From the NCBI GenBank assembly GCA_965237895.1, contig CBDEGR010000002.1, positions 2,170,001-2,234,000 of the forward strand: DNA of 64,000 nucleotides, given 5' to 3'. The translations under genes and the position numbers were made by a program. Each line of letters opens with the position of its first letter. Within the stretch, counting starts at the first letter, position 1. Source of the stretch: CBDEGR01 sp965237895. Lineage in GTDB: Bacteria; Acidobacteriota; Terriglobia; UBA7540; JAPUME01. Positions 46,269-55,453 of this stretch are shown piece by piece. The notes below the pieces were generated by a model. The model was not told the DNA's origin. It searched no databases and saw nothing but the letters and a program-made list of their open reading frames with translations.

Positions 46269-47428
46269 ATGGTCAAGAGGAAGCATTCGATCGAACAGAT
46301 TATCGGTAAACTTCGAGAGACCGAAGTGGAACTTGCCCAGGGTCGCAGCGTAGCCGAGGTGTGCCGGTCGTTGGGGGTGACCGAGCAGACCTATTACCGC
46401 TGGCGAAAGGAGTACGGCGGTCTAAAGATGGATCAGGCCAAGCGGTTGAAGGTCCTCGAGCAGGAGAACACTCGCTTGAGGAGGGCGGTTGCAGACCTGA
46501 CCTTGGACAAGCAGATTCTGCAGGAGGTCACAAGGGGAAACGGCTAAGCCCGGCGCGTCGCCGGCAGTGGGCGGCGCATGTCTGTAAGGCGTTGGGTGTC
46601 TCGGAACGCCGGGCTTGTCGAGTGCTCAGCCAACCCCGGTCCACCCAGCACCATCGATGCATCGCTGCTCCCGACGAGGATGCCCTGACGAGGGCCATCG
46701 TCACCCTGGCCGGTCGGTTTGGTCGCTATGGCTATCGTCGGGTCACGGCCTTGCTGCGGCGAGCCGGCTGGAGGGTCAACCATAAGAGAGTGGAGCGCAT
46801 CTGGAGGCGGGAGGGGTTGAGAGTGCCGCAGAAACAGCCGAAGCGTGGACGCCTTTGGCTCAACGACGGATCGTGCGTTCGTCTGCGCCCCTGCAGTCCG
46901 AACCACGTCTGGGCTTACGACTTCGTCCAAGCCCGCACTCACGACGGGAGGGCTTTCCGGTTGTTGACGGTCATCGATGAGTACACTCGGGAATGTCTGG
47001 CTATCCAGGTGGCCCGCCAGATTCGATCCGACGATGTCGTGCAGCTACTGGCCGATCTGTTCGTTCTCCGAGGTCCGCCCGAGCACCTTCGCTCGGATAA
47101 TGGCCCGGAGTTCTGCGCCCAAGCTCTACGAGAGTGGCTGGGGCGAATCGGAGTGAAGACGCTCTACATCCAACCCGGGAGTCCCTGGGAGAACGGCTAC
47201 AACGAGAGCTTTAATGGGAAGCTCCGAGACGAGTTGCTCGACCGGGAGATCTTCTACACCTTGCAGGAAGCGAAGGTGTTAATCGAGCAGTGGAGGCGAC
47301 ACTACAACAGGGTTCGACCTCACAGTGCTCTTGGTTATCGTCCACCGGCACCGGAGGCCATGGAAATCCCGCCGCTGCTCGGGAGGCAGCTGCCTCCCGA
47401 CCTAGGGACAGAATTACCGCTGAACTAA
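46269..47428 (+). CDS. IS-A transposase OrfAB (IS3 family, programmed -1 frameshift)
   Basis: OrfA (46269-46547, 92 aa) starts MVKRKHSIEQIIGKLRETEV and carries the HTH VCRSLGVTEQTYYRWRKEYG and a leucine-rich coiled coil. Near its end the bases GGGAAAC (46535-46541) lie in the zero frame as G GGA AAC, the classic -1 slippery heptamer. A slip there fuses it to OrfB, which holds HTH_21 (PDEDALTRAIVTLAGRFGRY) and the DDE core: VWAYDFVQARTHDGRAFRLL, LRSDNGPEFCAQ and PWENGYNESFNGKLRDELLD. OrfAB should cut and join the IS ends via a circular intermediate. This is the only copy in which both frames are open, so it may supply transposase to the others. Confidence 0.92.
46535..46541 (+). promoter_or_regulatory. 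-1 ribosomal frameshift heptamer GGGAAAC
   Basis: The heptamer is phased X XXY YYZ relative to orfA and lies two codons before its stop. The same site occurs in the other full-length copies, for example 22891-22897. Confidence 0.75.
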
Positions 47429-47462
47429 CATACGAGTTGGTACAATCACTGGGGGCAGGTCA

Positions 47463-47656
47463 GCTGATATCAAGACCTCCGTAGGATACAGAGGATTGTC
47501 ATACTTGGAACTGATGGCAGCCACGATGGTGACAGGGCTGTACTTGTTGGCGATATCGTTTTGCAAAATTAACGCCGGACGCGTTTTCCGAATCTCAGCG
47601 CCCAGCGTCGGGTCGAAGTTGACCAGATAGATGTCTCCCCGCTTTGGTTGAATCAT
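47463..47656 (-). pseudogene. PemK/MazF-family toxin, C-terminus cut by IS-A
   Basis: The first 64 codons of an mRNA-interferase: KRGDIYLVNFDPTLGAEIRK (the usual GDI...DP..G.E..K..P motif), RPALILQNDIANKY and PVTIVAAISSKY. A normal MazF has about 110 residues, so the C-terminal strands and helix are missing. The open frame beyond 47463 is IS-A sequence. Confidence 0.85.
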
Positions 47657-47661
47657 AGGAG

Positions 47662-47883
47662 TTAGTCAGGAAGGACGAACCATTCCTCAGCCATCTCTCG
47701 GTCACGCGCGGATCGCGCTTTCGCACCAAGCGCGAGCTGCTTTTGAAGGTTCGCTCTCCCCTGTTCTTTGACGAAGCGTGTCACGGCTTCGTCAATCAAC
47801 CTCGAGCGCTGGCCTCTTGGCACAGCACGATCAAGCATCCTGACGGTCTGTTCCGGTAGGGTAATGTTGAGCCGTCGGTTCAT
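47662..47883 (-). CDS. Ribbon-helix-helix antitoxin of the truncated MazF-type toxin
   Basis: A 73-residue protein (MNRRLNITLPEQTVRMLDRA) with an N-terminal RHH strand and helices, ending five bases before the toxin start. It should bind DNA at its own promoter and neutralise the toxin. With the toxin disabled, the antitoxin can be lost without harm. Confidence 0.8.
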   Translation of the reverse strand: MNRRLNITLPEQTVRMLDRAVPRGQRSRLIDEAVTRFVKEQGRANLQKQLALGAKARSARDREMAEEWFVLPD

Positions 47884-48097
47884 TGGGACCTCTCGTTATT
47901 TTTATATCTTTCAGGATACACACTATTCATATGTATGTAAATGCGGCCGAGCCGGGCGGCGTCTGCCCGGGACCGTGCTGGTGCTCCATGTATGCGTCAT
48001 TAGCATTATTTCCGAATCATCACAGCCTGCTCATTCTCCCACGCCCTTCAGACAGAAACCCAACAGAGAAAACAAGCCGACCAGAGGAGACCGCTGA
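47884..48097. other. Spacer between the antitoxin gene and IS-B; nothing supported
   Basis: It contains the antitoxin promoter region (AT-rich, about 47895-47935) and a junction into IS-B. No clear IS-B left end could be identified. Confidence 0.4.
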
Positions 48098-48928
48098 CAC
48101 GCTTGGATTCTGAGGAACCGAAAATATCGCCTGCTCTTTTCATCCAAGCACCGGCGTAAGCCCGGACCAAACGGACCCAACAAAGAACTCATCGACGCTG
48201 TTGTCCAGATGAAGCAGCGCAATCCCACCTGGGGTTGCCCGCGAATCGCTCAGCAGATTGCCTTGGCTTTCGACATCCCCATCGACAAAGACGTTGTTCG
48301 AAGGATTCTCGCCAGCCACTATCGGCCGGCTAAGAACTCCGGTGGTCCATCCTGGTTGACCTTCATTGGACACCTGAAAGACAGCCTCTGGAGTCTAGAT
48401 TTGTTCCGGTGCGAATCGGCCACATTGCGGACCCACTGGGTCTTGGTCGTCATGGATCAATACACTCGCCGGATCATTGGGTTCGGCGTCCACGCCGGAA
48501 CCGTCAATGGAGTCGCACTTTGCCGGATGTTCAACCGCGCCATTCGATGGCAACCCTGGATGCCAAAGTACCTCAGCTCCGACCATGATCCACTTTATCG
48601 GTTTGGGCAGTGGCAAGCCAATCTGCGGATCCTGGAGGTGACCAAAATCAAGATCGTTCCCTATGTTCCCCTGTCCCATCCCTTTGTGGAACGGCTGATC
48701 GGCACGATTCGACGCGAGTATTTGGATCGCATGTTGTTCTGGACCACGGCGGACCTGGAGAACAAGCTGCTCGATTTCCAAGACTACTACAACCACCATC
48801 GGACGCATTCAGCACGTGCAGGATGTACGCCGCAGGAGACGTCCGGCCCGAAGGTCCCTCTGAGCTTCGGCTTCTACCGATGGCGACGACATTGTGGAGG
48901 TTTATATCAAACGCCCATTGCCGCCTGA
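48098..48928 (+). CDS. IS-B transposase (rve/DDE integrase core)
   Basis: From 48098 the in-frame translation reads WILRNRKYRLLFSSKHRRKP, then ELIDAVVQMKQRNPTWGCPR (an HTH-like segment) and the full DDE core: SLWSLDLFRCES, YLSSDHDPLYRF and VERLIGTIRREYL. The first ATG is at 48209 but leaves out about 37 conserved residues. An earlier, non-ATG or lost start is therefore likely. This type is widespread in GC-rich soil bacteria. I cannot place it in a named IS family with confidence. Confidence 0.8.
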   Translation, partial: HAWILRNRKYRLLFSSKHRRKPGPNGPNKELIDAVVQMKQRNPTWGCPRIAQQIALAFDIPIDKDVVRRILASHYRPAKNSGGPSWLTFIGHLKDSLWSLDLFRCESATLRTHWVLVVMDQYTRRIIGFGVHAGTVNGVALCRMFNRAIRWQPWMPKYLSSDHDPLYRFGQWQANLRILEVTKIKIVPYVPLSHPFVERLIGTIRREYLDRMLFWTTADLENKLLDFQDYYNHHRTHSARAGCTPQETSGPKVPLSFGFYRWRRHCGGLYQTPIAA

Positions 48929-48968
48929 CTCCGGATCACCAAACTTTGAAAACTCGAACGAACTGTCG

Positions 48969-49595
48969 ATGAACGAAAAGATTGCCTGGTCTGGGGCTGT
49001 CACTTCGGTCCAACCTCGAATTCGCCTGACCCGTTCTTTCGATGAACGGAGCCACACTTATCTGGGTTACCTGTTGCGGATCGAGGGAACAGTCGGCGGA
49101 GTTTCTGCTGAATTTCGAGTCGGTATTGGCTCCGGAACCCACGCCAAACACCAATTCCGAATGGGTGACCGCGTCGAGGGGCTGGGGCATCGGGTTGCGG
49201 ATCCGCGACTCGAAACCGCCGACATCTATAGAGTCAGCAAACTGAAACTGATCCGGCGTGGAGAAGAGCAGGCCTTAGCGGCACCATGGCATGGAGTGCC
49301 TCCTCCGTTGCCCGCCTATCGCGAGCGCGGGCATCGGCGCCTGGCGGTAACGACCTACGATTCCAAATGTAATAGCTGTATCTGGGGCTGTGCCATGGCT
49401 GTGGAAATGATCATCGACCAATGGAACCCCGACCAACGGCGCTACAGGACGGAAACCTTCTGTTACGGACCTCTGTCCTGTTCCAGCTACAAGCCCGGTC
49501 CCACCCGAAAGGTTCCCGGTCGCCACGGCATGACCTATGAAGAGGAAGACTGGGTCGACCAGGACGCCACCGCGCATCGCGGTCCGAATGAATAG
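48969..49595 (+). CDS. IS-B passenger protein, copy 4
   Basis: An intact 208-residue copy that differs from copy 1 by one Arg-to-Gln change after NPD. The reading frame and the CxxCxxxC cluster are conserved across copies, which suggests the protein is, or was recently, under selection. Confidence 0.7.
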   Translation: MNEKIAWSGAVTSVQPRIRLTRSFDERSHTYLGYLLRIEGTVGGVSAEFRVGIGSGTHAKHQFRMGDRVEGLGHRVADPRLETADIYRVSKLKLIRRGEEQALAAPWHGVPPPLPAYRERGHRRLAVTTYDSKCNSCIWGCAMAVEMIIDQWNPDQRRYRTETFCYGPLSCSSYKPGPTRKVPGRHGMTYEEEDWVDQDATAHRGPNE

Positions 49596-49737
49596 CAGCG
49601 ATCCGGCTGATCAAGGACGCGCTTCCGTTTCTCCAGAAGGCCCTCTTTGAGGGCGTTATTAGTAATTCGCCAGCGACAGGTTGGCGGGTGTCAAGTATCT
49701 TTTATAATTCCCTAAAATTACCCTCTCTCCTGGGTCG

Positions 49738-50000
49738 CTAGCCGTCTGGCAGCGGCAGTGCCGAGATCGTTCGCAGCATGCTGCTGAACAGCCTCCGGCT
49801 CAAGTGCCCTTCGGCCAGCAAAAGCCAGTAATATCGCGCATGTTTCACCAGCCGTCCGCCCGTTTTCACCAGCCGCTGCTGCAAACTCGTCAGCGACCAG
49901 TTGTTGATCCTCTTCGGTAGCACCAGCCGCCGCCACAGGTTTCCCAAGTTGTAGGCGATCAGGCTCAGCCATAGGCGCACCTCGTTCGACAGAAACCGAT
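49738..50000 (-). pseudogene. IS1380 transposase, C-terminal fragment
   Basis: HRFLSNEVRLWLSLIAYNLG, LWRRLVLPKRINNWSLTSLQ and SRRLFSSMLRTISALPLPDG are the last domain of an IS1380 transposase. The front is cut by the IS5 element at 50001. Confidence 0.85.
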
Positions 50001-51062
50001 GGCGTTGTTGCAGAAATCTGACTCCATCCCCAACGCTCTCCCCCCTGATAGGCTAGGGGATGGGCAAAAGCGACTACACCTTCCGATATAAGGTTCGCAA
50101 CTGGCCGGAGTACAACCGGGCTCTGGTGAAACGTGGGCAGCTGACACTGTGGTTCGACACGGAGGCAGTCGCTGCCTGGCGTCATCCAGGACCCTTCGAA
50201 GGGCGAGGCCGGCCCAAGGTCTACGCAGATGCGGCGATCCAATGTGCGCTGGTCCTGAATTCGGTGTTTCACCTCAACCTACGGACCACTCAAGGGTTCC
50301 TTCAATCCATCGTGGCGCTCATGGCTCTCGACCTCCCAGTGCCCAACTACAGCACGGTGAGCCGAAGGCAAAGCGCCGTCGACGTCCGACTGAGTGTACG
50401 GCCCACGGATCGACCACGACATGTCGTCATCGATTCGACGGGCCTGAAGATCTACGGAGCCGGTGAGTGGCACATCAGAAAACACCGAACCCTCCGCCGT
50501 AGGACATGGAGAAAGCTCCACCTAGGCGTCGATGAGACGACGAAAGAGATCGTTGCGATGGACCTGACTGCGAGCAACGTCCACGACGCCCGAAGGCTCT
50601 CTTCGTTGCTGTCTAAGACTCCTGGTTCGATCGGGCAAGTCTCCGCAGACCGGGCCTACGACACGGGTTCCTGCTACGAGGCCGTGCTCCAGCACGACGC
50701 TATCGTGACGATCTTGCCGCGACGCAATGCACGATGCAGCCGAGACTCTCATCCGCCTCCGTGGCGTGCGATGCGTGATACCCATCTCCGGCGTATTAGG
50801 ACGCAGGGCCGTTATGAGTGGCGGAAGTCGAGTGGCTGCACTCGCCAGAGCGTGGCGGAGAATGCGGTCTCACGGTACAAGGCGATACTCGGGGTAAGCC
50901 TCTCGGCCCGCACGGTCAAGAGCCAAAAAGTCGAAGCCGCGATCAAGTGCGCTGTGCTGAACCAGATGGCGGAGCTTGGAATGCCACGATCGGAGCGCGT
51001 GTACTGAGGCGGATGAGCTTCTCGGCCCGGTTCGCCGCGAGCGCGAATTACGCAACAACGCC
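50001..51062 (+). mobile_element. IS5-family (IS903-like) element, 1,062 bp
   Basis: Ends GGCGTTGTTGCAGAAATC and (complement) GGCGTTGTTGCGTAATTC form imperfect inverted repeats around one transposase gene. The nine flanking bases differ (GAAACCGAT and CTCTTCCAC), so the neighbours were rearranged. It cuts an IS1380 remnant on the left and a reverse transcriptase gene on the right. Confidence 0.88.
50060..51007 (+). CDS. IS5-family transposase
   Basis: A 315-residue transposase starting MGKSDYTFRYKVRNWPEYNR. The DDE core is seen as RHVVIDSTGLKIYGAGEWH (first Asp), GQVSADRAYDTGSCYEAV (second Asp), and a later segment RQSVAENAVSRYKAILG holding the Glu. The residue pattern matches the IS903 group, and the frame is intact. 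Confidence 0.92.
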   Translation: MGKSDYTFRYKVRNWPEYNRALVKRGQLTLWFDTEAVAAWRHPGPFEGRGRPKVYADAAIQCALVLNSVFHLNLRTTQGFLQSIVALMALDLPVPNYSTVSRRQSAVDVRLSVRPTDRPRHVVIDSTGLKIYGAGEWHIRKHRTLRRRTWRKLHLGVDETTKEIVAMDLTASNVHDARRLSSLLSKTPGSIGQVSADRAYDTGSCYEAVLQHDAIVTILPRRNARCSRDSHPPPWRAMRDTHLRRIRTQGRYEWRKSSGCTRQSVAENAVSRYKAILGVSLSARTVKSQKVEAAIKCAVLNQMAELGMPRSERVY

Positions 51063-51700
51063 CTCTTCCACCGCCATCTCCAGCCACGCCTTGACCCAGC
51101 CCAACAGCCGCCCGTCGCTCACGCGCCGGGCGATGGACTTCATCAGGTCCGCGTGCGGAATCTGGCCGAAGTAGTCCGACAGGTCGGCGTCCACCACCTC
51201 CCGGTGGCCCGTCGTCAGCAGCCGATGCACGCGCCTGACTGCGTCATGCGCGTCTCGGCCCGGCCGGTACGCATACTGCTCCGGTTGCAGGTCGGCTTCG
51301 AAGATCGGCGACAGCACCAGCATCGCCGCCGTCTGCACCACCCGATCCCGGAGACACGGAATGCCCAACGGCCGGAACTTCCCTTGTTGCTTCTTCGGGA
51401 TGAGAACCTGCCGAACCGCATGCGGCCGATAGCTCCCTTCCTTCAGGTCCCGCGCCAGTGCTCCCAGCCACCGGTCCACCCCGAACGCATCGATGTCCGC
51501 GACCGTCTCGCCGTCCACCCCGGCCGCGCCGCCGTTGCGTCGCACGGCCCTGCCAGGCGACTGCGAGCACGTCGTCGCGCCACACCTTGTCGCTCAGAGA
51601 GTAGAACCGAAAGCCCGGAGCTTCTTTCGCTTTCGCATGTAGCGCCGTCTGGAGTCGCTGAACTCTCTCCGAGGCTGTTAGCAGCCCGTGGTGGAAGTCG
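51063..51700 (-). pseudogene. Group II intron reverse transcriptase, N-terminal half
   Basis: Translation in two frames gives LHAKAKEAPGFRFYSLSDKV, a shift at about 51550, then RRNGGAAGVDGETVADIDAF, RQVLIPKKQQGKFRPLGIPC, LRDRVVQTAAMLVLSPIFEA, YAYRPGRDAHDAVRRVHRLL and VDADLSDYFGQIPHADLMKS. These are RT domains 0-4 of a group II intron-encoded protein. The catalytic YADD block and everything after it are removed by the IS5 element at 51062. The codons from 51048 to 51062 belong to the IS end. Confidence 0.85.
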
Positions 51701-51707
51701 GGTCCCT

Positions 51708-51738
51708 CTGATTGGGCGCTCTACGAGCGCCCAATCAG
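51708..51738. terminator. 14-bp perfect hairpin between the RT remnant and the aldo/keto reductase
   Basis: CTGATTGGGCGCTC pairs with GAGCGCCCAATCAG around a TAC loop. It may be a terminator, or the end of a repeat unit, because a shortened version recurs at 52734-52752 downstream of the reductase gene. Confidence 0.6.
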
Positions 51739-51869
51739 GGACGGTCACAGACCGCCCCTACAGCACGAGCGGCTCGTTTGTGTGTCTTGCCGCGCTTTCC
51801 GGTGTATCCTCGATGATGCGTTGACGCCACATGACGCCATGGCCGCCCAGGCGCGCTGAGGAGGTTGCG

Positions 51870-52703
51870 ATGACAGAACCTGTGAGGGCAGCGGTTCCTT
51901 CATTCATTTATGGAACCGCATGGAAGAAGGACGGCACGGCCGCGCTGGTCAGGACGGCCGCGAGCGCCGGCTTCCGGGCCATCGATACCGCGAACCAGCC
52001 CCGGCATTATCAGGAGCCGCTCGTGGGTGAGGCGCTGGAGGCGTTGGCGGCTGACGGGATTCCCCGGGACTCCCTGTTCGTGCAGACCAAGTTCACCCCG
52101 GTCGATGGCCACGATCACCGGGTACCCTATGATCCGCAGGTCGATCTCAAGACCCAGGTGCGCCAGTCCTTCGAGTCGTCTCTGAAGAATCTGAGAACCG
52201 GCCACGTGGATTCCTATCTTCTGCATGGCCCCTATTCCTTTCCCGGTCTGGGACAAGCGGACTGGGAAGTGTGGAGCGCCATCGAGGAGATTCACACCTC
52301 GGGCCGGGCGGGCATGATCGGCATCAGCAATGTCAATGCCGGGCAGCTTGAGGCCATGGTGGAGACAGCCCGCGTCAAGCCCATGGTCGTGCAAAACCGG
52401 TGCTTCGCCAACCGGGGTTGGGATCGGGAGGTCCGGGCGATCTGCCGCTTGCACGGAATCATGTACCAGGGGTTCTCCCTCCTGACGGCGAATCCGTACG
52501 TTTTGCGCCATCCAGCGGTCGTGTCCATCGCCCGAAGGCTTGGCGTCGGTCCCGAGCAGGTCATCTTCCGCTTCGCGATGTCGGTGGGGATGGTGCCGCT
52601 GACGGGAACCACCCGGGAGCCGCACATGCGAGAGGACCTTCAGGTTTACGGGGTCGAGCTGACCCGCGACGAGGTGGACCGCATCGAGTCGATCGCGGGT
52701 TGA
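51870..52703 (+). CDS. Aldo/keto reductase
   Basis: A 277-residue TIM-barrel reductase from the ATG at 51870, which has a GAGGAGG ribosome site nine bases upstream. The catalytic tetrad is visible: Asp in RAIDTANQPRHYQE with the following Tyr, Lys in VQTKFTP, and His in YLLHGPYSFPG. NADPH-site features such as GMIGISNVNAGQLE and VPLTGTTREPHM are present. It would reduce a carbonyl compound with NADPH. It is a lone gene, and similar repeats lie on both sides. Confidence 0.9.
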   Translation: MTEPVRAAVPSFIYGTAWKKDGTAALVRTAASAGFRAIDTANQPRHYQEPLVGEALEALAADGIPRDSLFVQTKFTPVDGHDHRVPYDPQVDLKTQVRQSFESSLKNLRTGHVDSYLLHGPYSFPGLGQADWEVWSAIEEIHTSGRAGMIGISNVNAGQLEAMVETARVKPMVVQNRCFANRGWDREVRAICRLHGIMYQGFSLLTANPYVLRHPAVVSIARRLGVGPEQVIFRFAMSVGMVPLTGTTREPHMREDLQVYGVELTRDEVDRIESIAG

Positions 52704-53097
52704 CAGCCTGTCGTGAAGTTGCCTGAAGCTGTAGGGCGCTCGATGAGCGCCCCTGGGCCGTCGCAGACCCCCAAGGATGGTCTGACTTCCACCGCAGGCT
52801 GCTGACCGCTCGTGGCCGGCCGGACCGTCGGCGGCCCGGCTCCCCGGGCTCGATCGAGCCCAGCGGGCCGTGGCAGAATGAATGGATCAGGAACTTCAGC
52901 GCTCGGAAGCCCCGTGGGCGCCCAGAGGGTTACGGCGGCATCGCGCCATCTGCGGTGTTGCCGCTCCTCACGGATGGAAGAGCATCGCCCTCGTCGCGGC
53001 GCCTAACATCCGGCGCGATGGCGCTCGTAACGCGACCCCGCAGACTTCCACCACGGGCTGTTAGGCTCTCGCCAGTCCTCATGTCCCTTCCTCCGTC
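52704..53097. other. Intergenic repeat-rich gap
   Basis: It holds a GGGCGCTC/GAGCGCCC hairpin at 52734-52752 and a GACTTCCACC...GGCTGCT word near 52787 that also occurs, in the other orientation, beside the RT remnant and again near 53043. No gene is supported. Confidence 0.5.
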
Positions 53098-53334
53098 ATG
53101 CGTTGCTCTCGAACTGAGGTCCCTTCCCTGCACCGGCATTACCCGGCTTCCTTGGTATTGCGGAGACAGGCCTACTGCGGGGATGGCTGCCGGAAGAGAG
53201 CGCAACTGCAACAACATCGCAACGCCAACCGGAAACACCAGGACAGCCCGGAAGGACGGCCCGATCACCGGGACCGGCAGCGGGCCTACCGGGAACGGCT
53301 CCGCCCCTCTGGCCTAGTTTTTCTCCGCCCTTGA
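53098..53334 (+). pseudogene. Fragment with Cys and basic repeats, unknown family
   Basis: The frame includes LRRQAYCGDGCRKRAQLQQH and HRDRQRAYRERLRP, reminiscent of short Cys-containing, Arg-rich proteins that accompany transposase genes in other GC-rich genomes. Only a short piece is present, and a native start was not found. Confidence 0.35.
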
Positions 53335-53425
53335 CACAGAGCATCGCGCTCGGCTGGATCGACGCTCAAATCGTACTTCAACTTGACCTTAATTACCTGC
53401 TCGGCAAACCACGCACCATGCCTTG

Positions 53426-53609
53426 CCGGTCCCACCCGAAAGGTTCCCGGTCGCCACGGCATGACCTATGAAGAGGAAGACTGGGTCGACCAGGACGCCA
53501 CCGCGCATCGCGGTCCGAATGAATAGCAGCGATCCGGCTGATCAAGGACGCGCTTCCGTTTCTCCAGAAGGCCCTCTTTGAGGGCGTTATTAGTAATTCG
53601 CCAGCGACA
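53426..53609 (+). mobile_element. IS-B copy 5, 3' fragment
   Basis: The last about 184 bases of IS-B: the end of the passenger gene from GPTRKVPGRHGMTYEEEDW, then the hairpin and right end. Confidence 0.88.
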
Positions 53610-53839
53610 CGCTGTCATCACGCACAATCTCTCAAATTCGGAGGTCGAATAGATAGAGTAGAACAACATCACCTGGGGGAAAGTCGGAGGAAACCGGGAC
53701 AGCCTTAGTTTCACGGCTTGTAGGGCCGATCTAGGCGGACACTGACTTTTCCAGCAGAATATTGGATCCCCGTCCGCCAGATCCACGGTTGCGAGAATTC
53801 CTGGTTCGTGCCCACTCGGATATGCAGGCTGGTGCGAGG

Positions 53840-55453
53840 CTAGTGCTCGATTGTTTTCTCGGCACCGAGGCCCGTGTTTGCGCGGACGCTGAGCTCGATG
53901 TATTTCTCCTCAGCCGACGGCTCTTTCGAGAGAACCGATCCCATATACGCCGCCAAGAAGCCCAGCGGAATGCTCACGATGCCGGGATTCTTCAGCGGGT
54001 ACAACGTCGGCGCCTGAATCATCCGGCGCGCGGCTTCGGCGACCTCCGGCCCGTCGACCCCCATGAAGCTCGGGCTCACCAGGATCAGCCCGATCGAGGA
54101 GAACAACCCGGCCGCCAAACCCCATACCGCCCCGCGGGTTGTGAACTTGCTCCAATAAACCGAGAACAGGATTACCGGCAAGTTCGCCGACGCCGCCACC
54201 GCGAACGCCAGTCCCACCAGAAACGCCACGTTCGCCCCCGGGCCCAACCCGATGGCAATTGCGATGGACACCGCGCCGACGACGAGCGCCGTCCAGCGCG
54301 CCACACGCACCTCTTCGCCCGGCGAGCGCTCTTTGCCGTGATGGATCACGTTCGTGTAGAAGTCGTGGGCGAACGAAGTCGAGGCGCTGATGGTCAACCC
54401 GGCCACTACGGCCAGAATCGTCGCGAACGCCACGGCCGAGATGAAAGCGAAGAAGACGTCGCCGGCCAGCGCCTGCGCCAGCAACGGGGCACTCATGTTG
54501 ATGCCGCCGTTTTCCGAGATCGCATTGCGTCCGACGATCGTCGCCGCGCCGAAGCCCAGGAACGTCGTCATGATGTAGAAGGCGCCGATCAGCAGCATCG
54601 CCCAGAAAACGCTCACTCGGGCGGTCTTGGCGTCCGGTACGGTGTAAAAGCGAATGAGGATATGAGGCAGCCCGGCAGTGCCGAAGATCAGCGCCATTCC
54701 CAGCGAAATCAGATCGAGCGCACCGTAGGGCGGCTTGTAGTAGAGCCCAGGTGTCAGGAAGTTCTCTGTGACGGGTTGCCCGCCGGCCTGGTAGGTGACG
54801 CGGCTGGTGGCCTCGAAGAACGCGCCGAGGTCGAAGCCGAAGTGGCCGAGCACGAGAACACTCAGCAGGAAAGTACCGCTCATCAGCAGGACAGCTTTGA
54901 CAATTTGCACCCAGGTCGTCGCCAGCATCCCGCCGAAGACGACGTAGACGATCATGAGGATGCCGACGCCGGTCACAGCGCCCGTAAAGCTGATCCCGGA
55001 ATCGGCTAGCAGAAGGCTCACCAGCGCACCCGCGCCCACCATCTGGGCGATCATGTAGAACGTGCAAACGGTCAGCGTGCTCAGCGATGCCCAGGCCCTT
55101 ACCGGGCGCGCTCGGAGCCGGTAGGCAAGTACGTCGGCCATGGTGTATTTCCCGGCGTTCCGTAGCGGCTCGGCGACGACGAACAGCACGGTCAGGTAGG
55201 CGACCAAAAAGCCGACCGAATACATGAAGCCGTCGTAGCCGTAGAAGGCGATCAGCCCGGCAATCCCCAAAAACGATGCCGCGCTCATGTAGTCGCCAGA
55301 GATGGCGAGCCCGTTCTGCCAGCCTGTGATGCGCCTGCCGGCGGCGAAGTAGGCGCTCTCGCCCGAGGATCTGCCCGCGGCCCAATAGGTGATTCCGAGG
55401 GTGGCGGCGATGAACGTCAGAAACATCAGCAGCGATAGTGACATTTCATTCAT
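53840..55453 (-). CDS. actP: Acetate/cation symporter (sodium:solute symporter family)
   Basis: A 537-residue membrane protein with about 13 transmembrane helices. The family signatures of the acetate branch include YFAAGRRITGWQNGLAISGD, SAASFLGIAGLIAFYGYDG, NAGKYTMADVLAYRLRARPV, LPHILIRFYTVPDAKTARVS and ASTSFAHDFYTNVI. It imports acetate or similar short acids with sodium. The ATG at 55453 overlaps the stop of the DUF485 gene by eight bases, the conserved yjcH-actP arrangement. Confidence 0.92.
   Translation of the reverse strand: MNEMSLSLLMFLTFIAATLGITYWAAGRSSGESAYFAAGRRITGWQNGLAISGDYMSAASFLGIAGLIAFYGYDGFMYSVGFLVAYLTVLFVVAEPLRNAGKYTMADVLAYRLRARPVRAWASLSTLTVCTFYMIAQMVGAGALVSLLLADSGISFTGAVTGVGILMIVYVVFGGMLATTWVQIVKAVLLMSGTFLLSVLVLGHFGFDLGAFFEATSRVTYQAGGQPVTENFLTPGLYYKPPYGALDLISLGMALIFGTAGLPHILIRFYTVPDAKTARVSVFWAMLLIGAFYIMTTFLGFGAATIVGRNAISENGGINMSAPLLAQALAGDVFFAFISAVAFATILAVVAGLTISASTSFAHDFYTNVIHHGKERSPGEEVRVARWTALVVGAVSIAIAIGLGPGANVAFLVGLAFAVAASANLPVILFSVYWSKFTTRGAVWGLAAGLFSSIGLILVSPSFMGVDGPEVAEAARRMIQAPTLYPLKNPGIVSIPLGFLAAYMGSVLSKEPSAEEKYIELSVRANTGLGAEKTIEH

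Larger units (their letters stand above)
46203..47462 (+). mobile_element. IS-A copy 5 (1,260 bp), the only undamaged copy
   Basis: The ends TGACCTGACCCCC and TGACCTGCCCCC (complement) are both complete. Flanks differ (GATC left, GCTG right), so no target duplication is present. The left neighbour is a cut IS-B and the right neighbour a cut mazF. Confidence 0.95.
48098..49678 (+). mobile_element. IS-B copy 4 (longest copy)
   Basis: Transposase, passenger gene, hairpin and right end are all intact. The left inverted repeat is not recognisable, and the transposase lacks a clear start codon, so the copy is probably cut near 48098. Confidence 0.88.

Noticed and set aside
53762..55009. A 415-codon plus-strand frame opposite actP
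   Set aside because: It is antisense to a clear membrane transporter and its composition (Arg/Gln/His-rich) is typical of a shadow frame.
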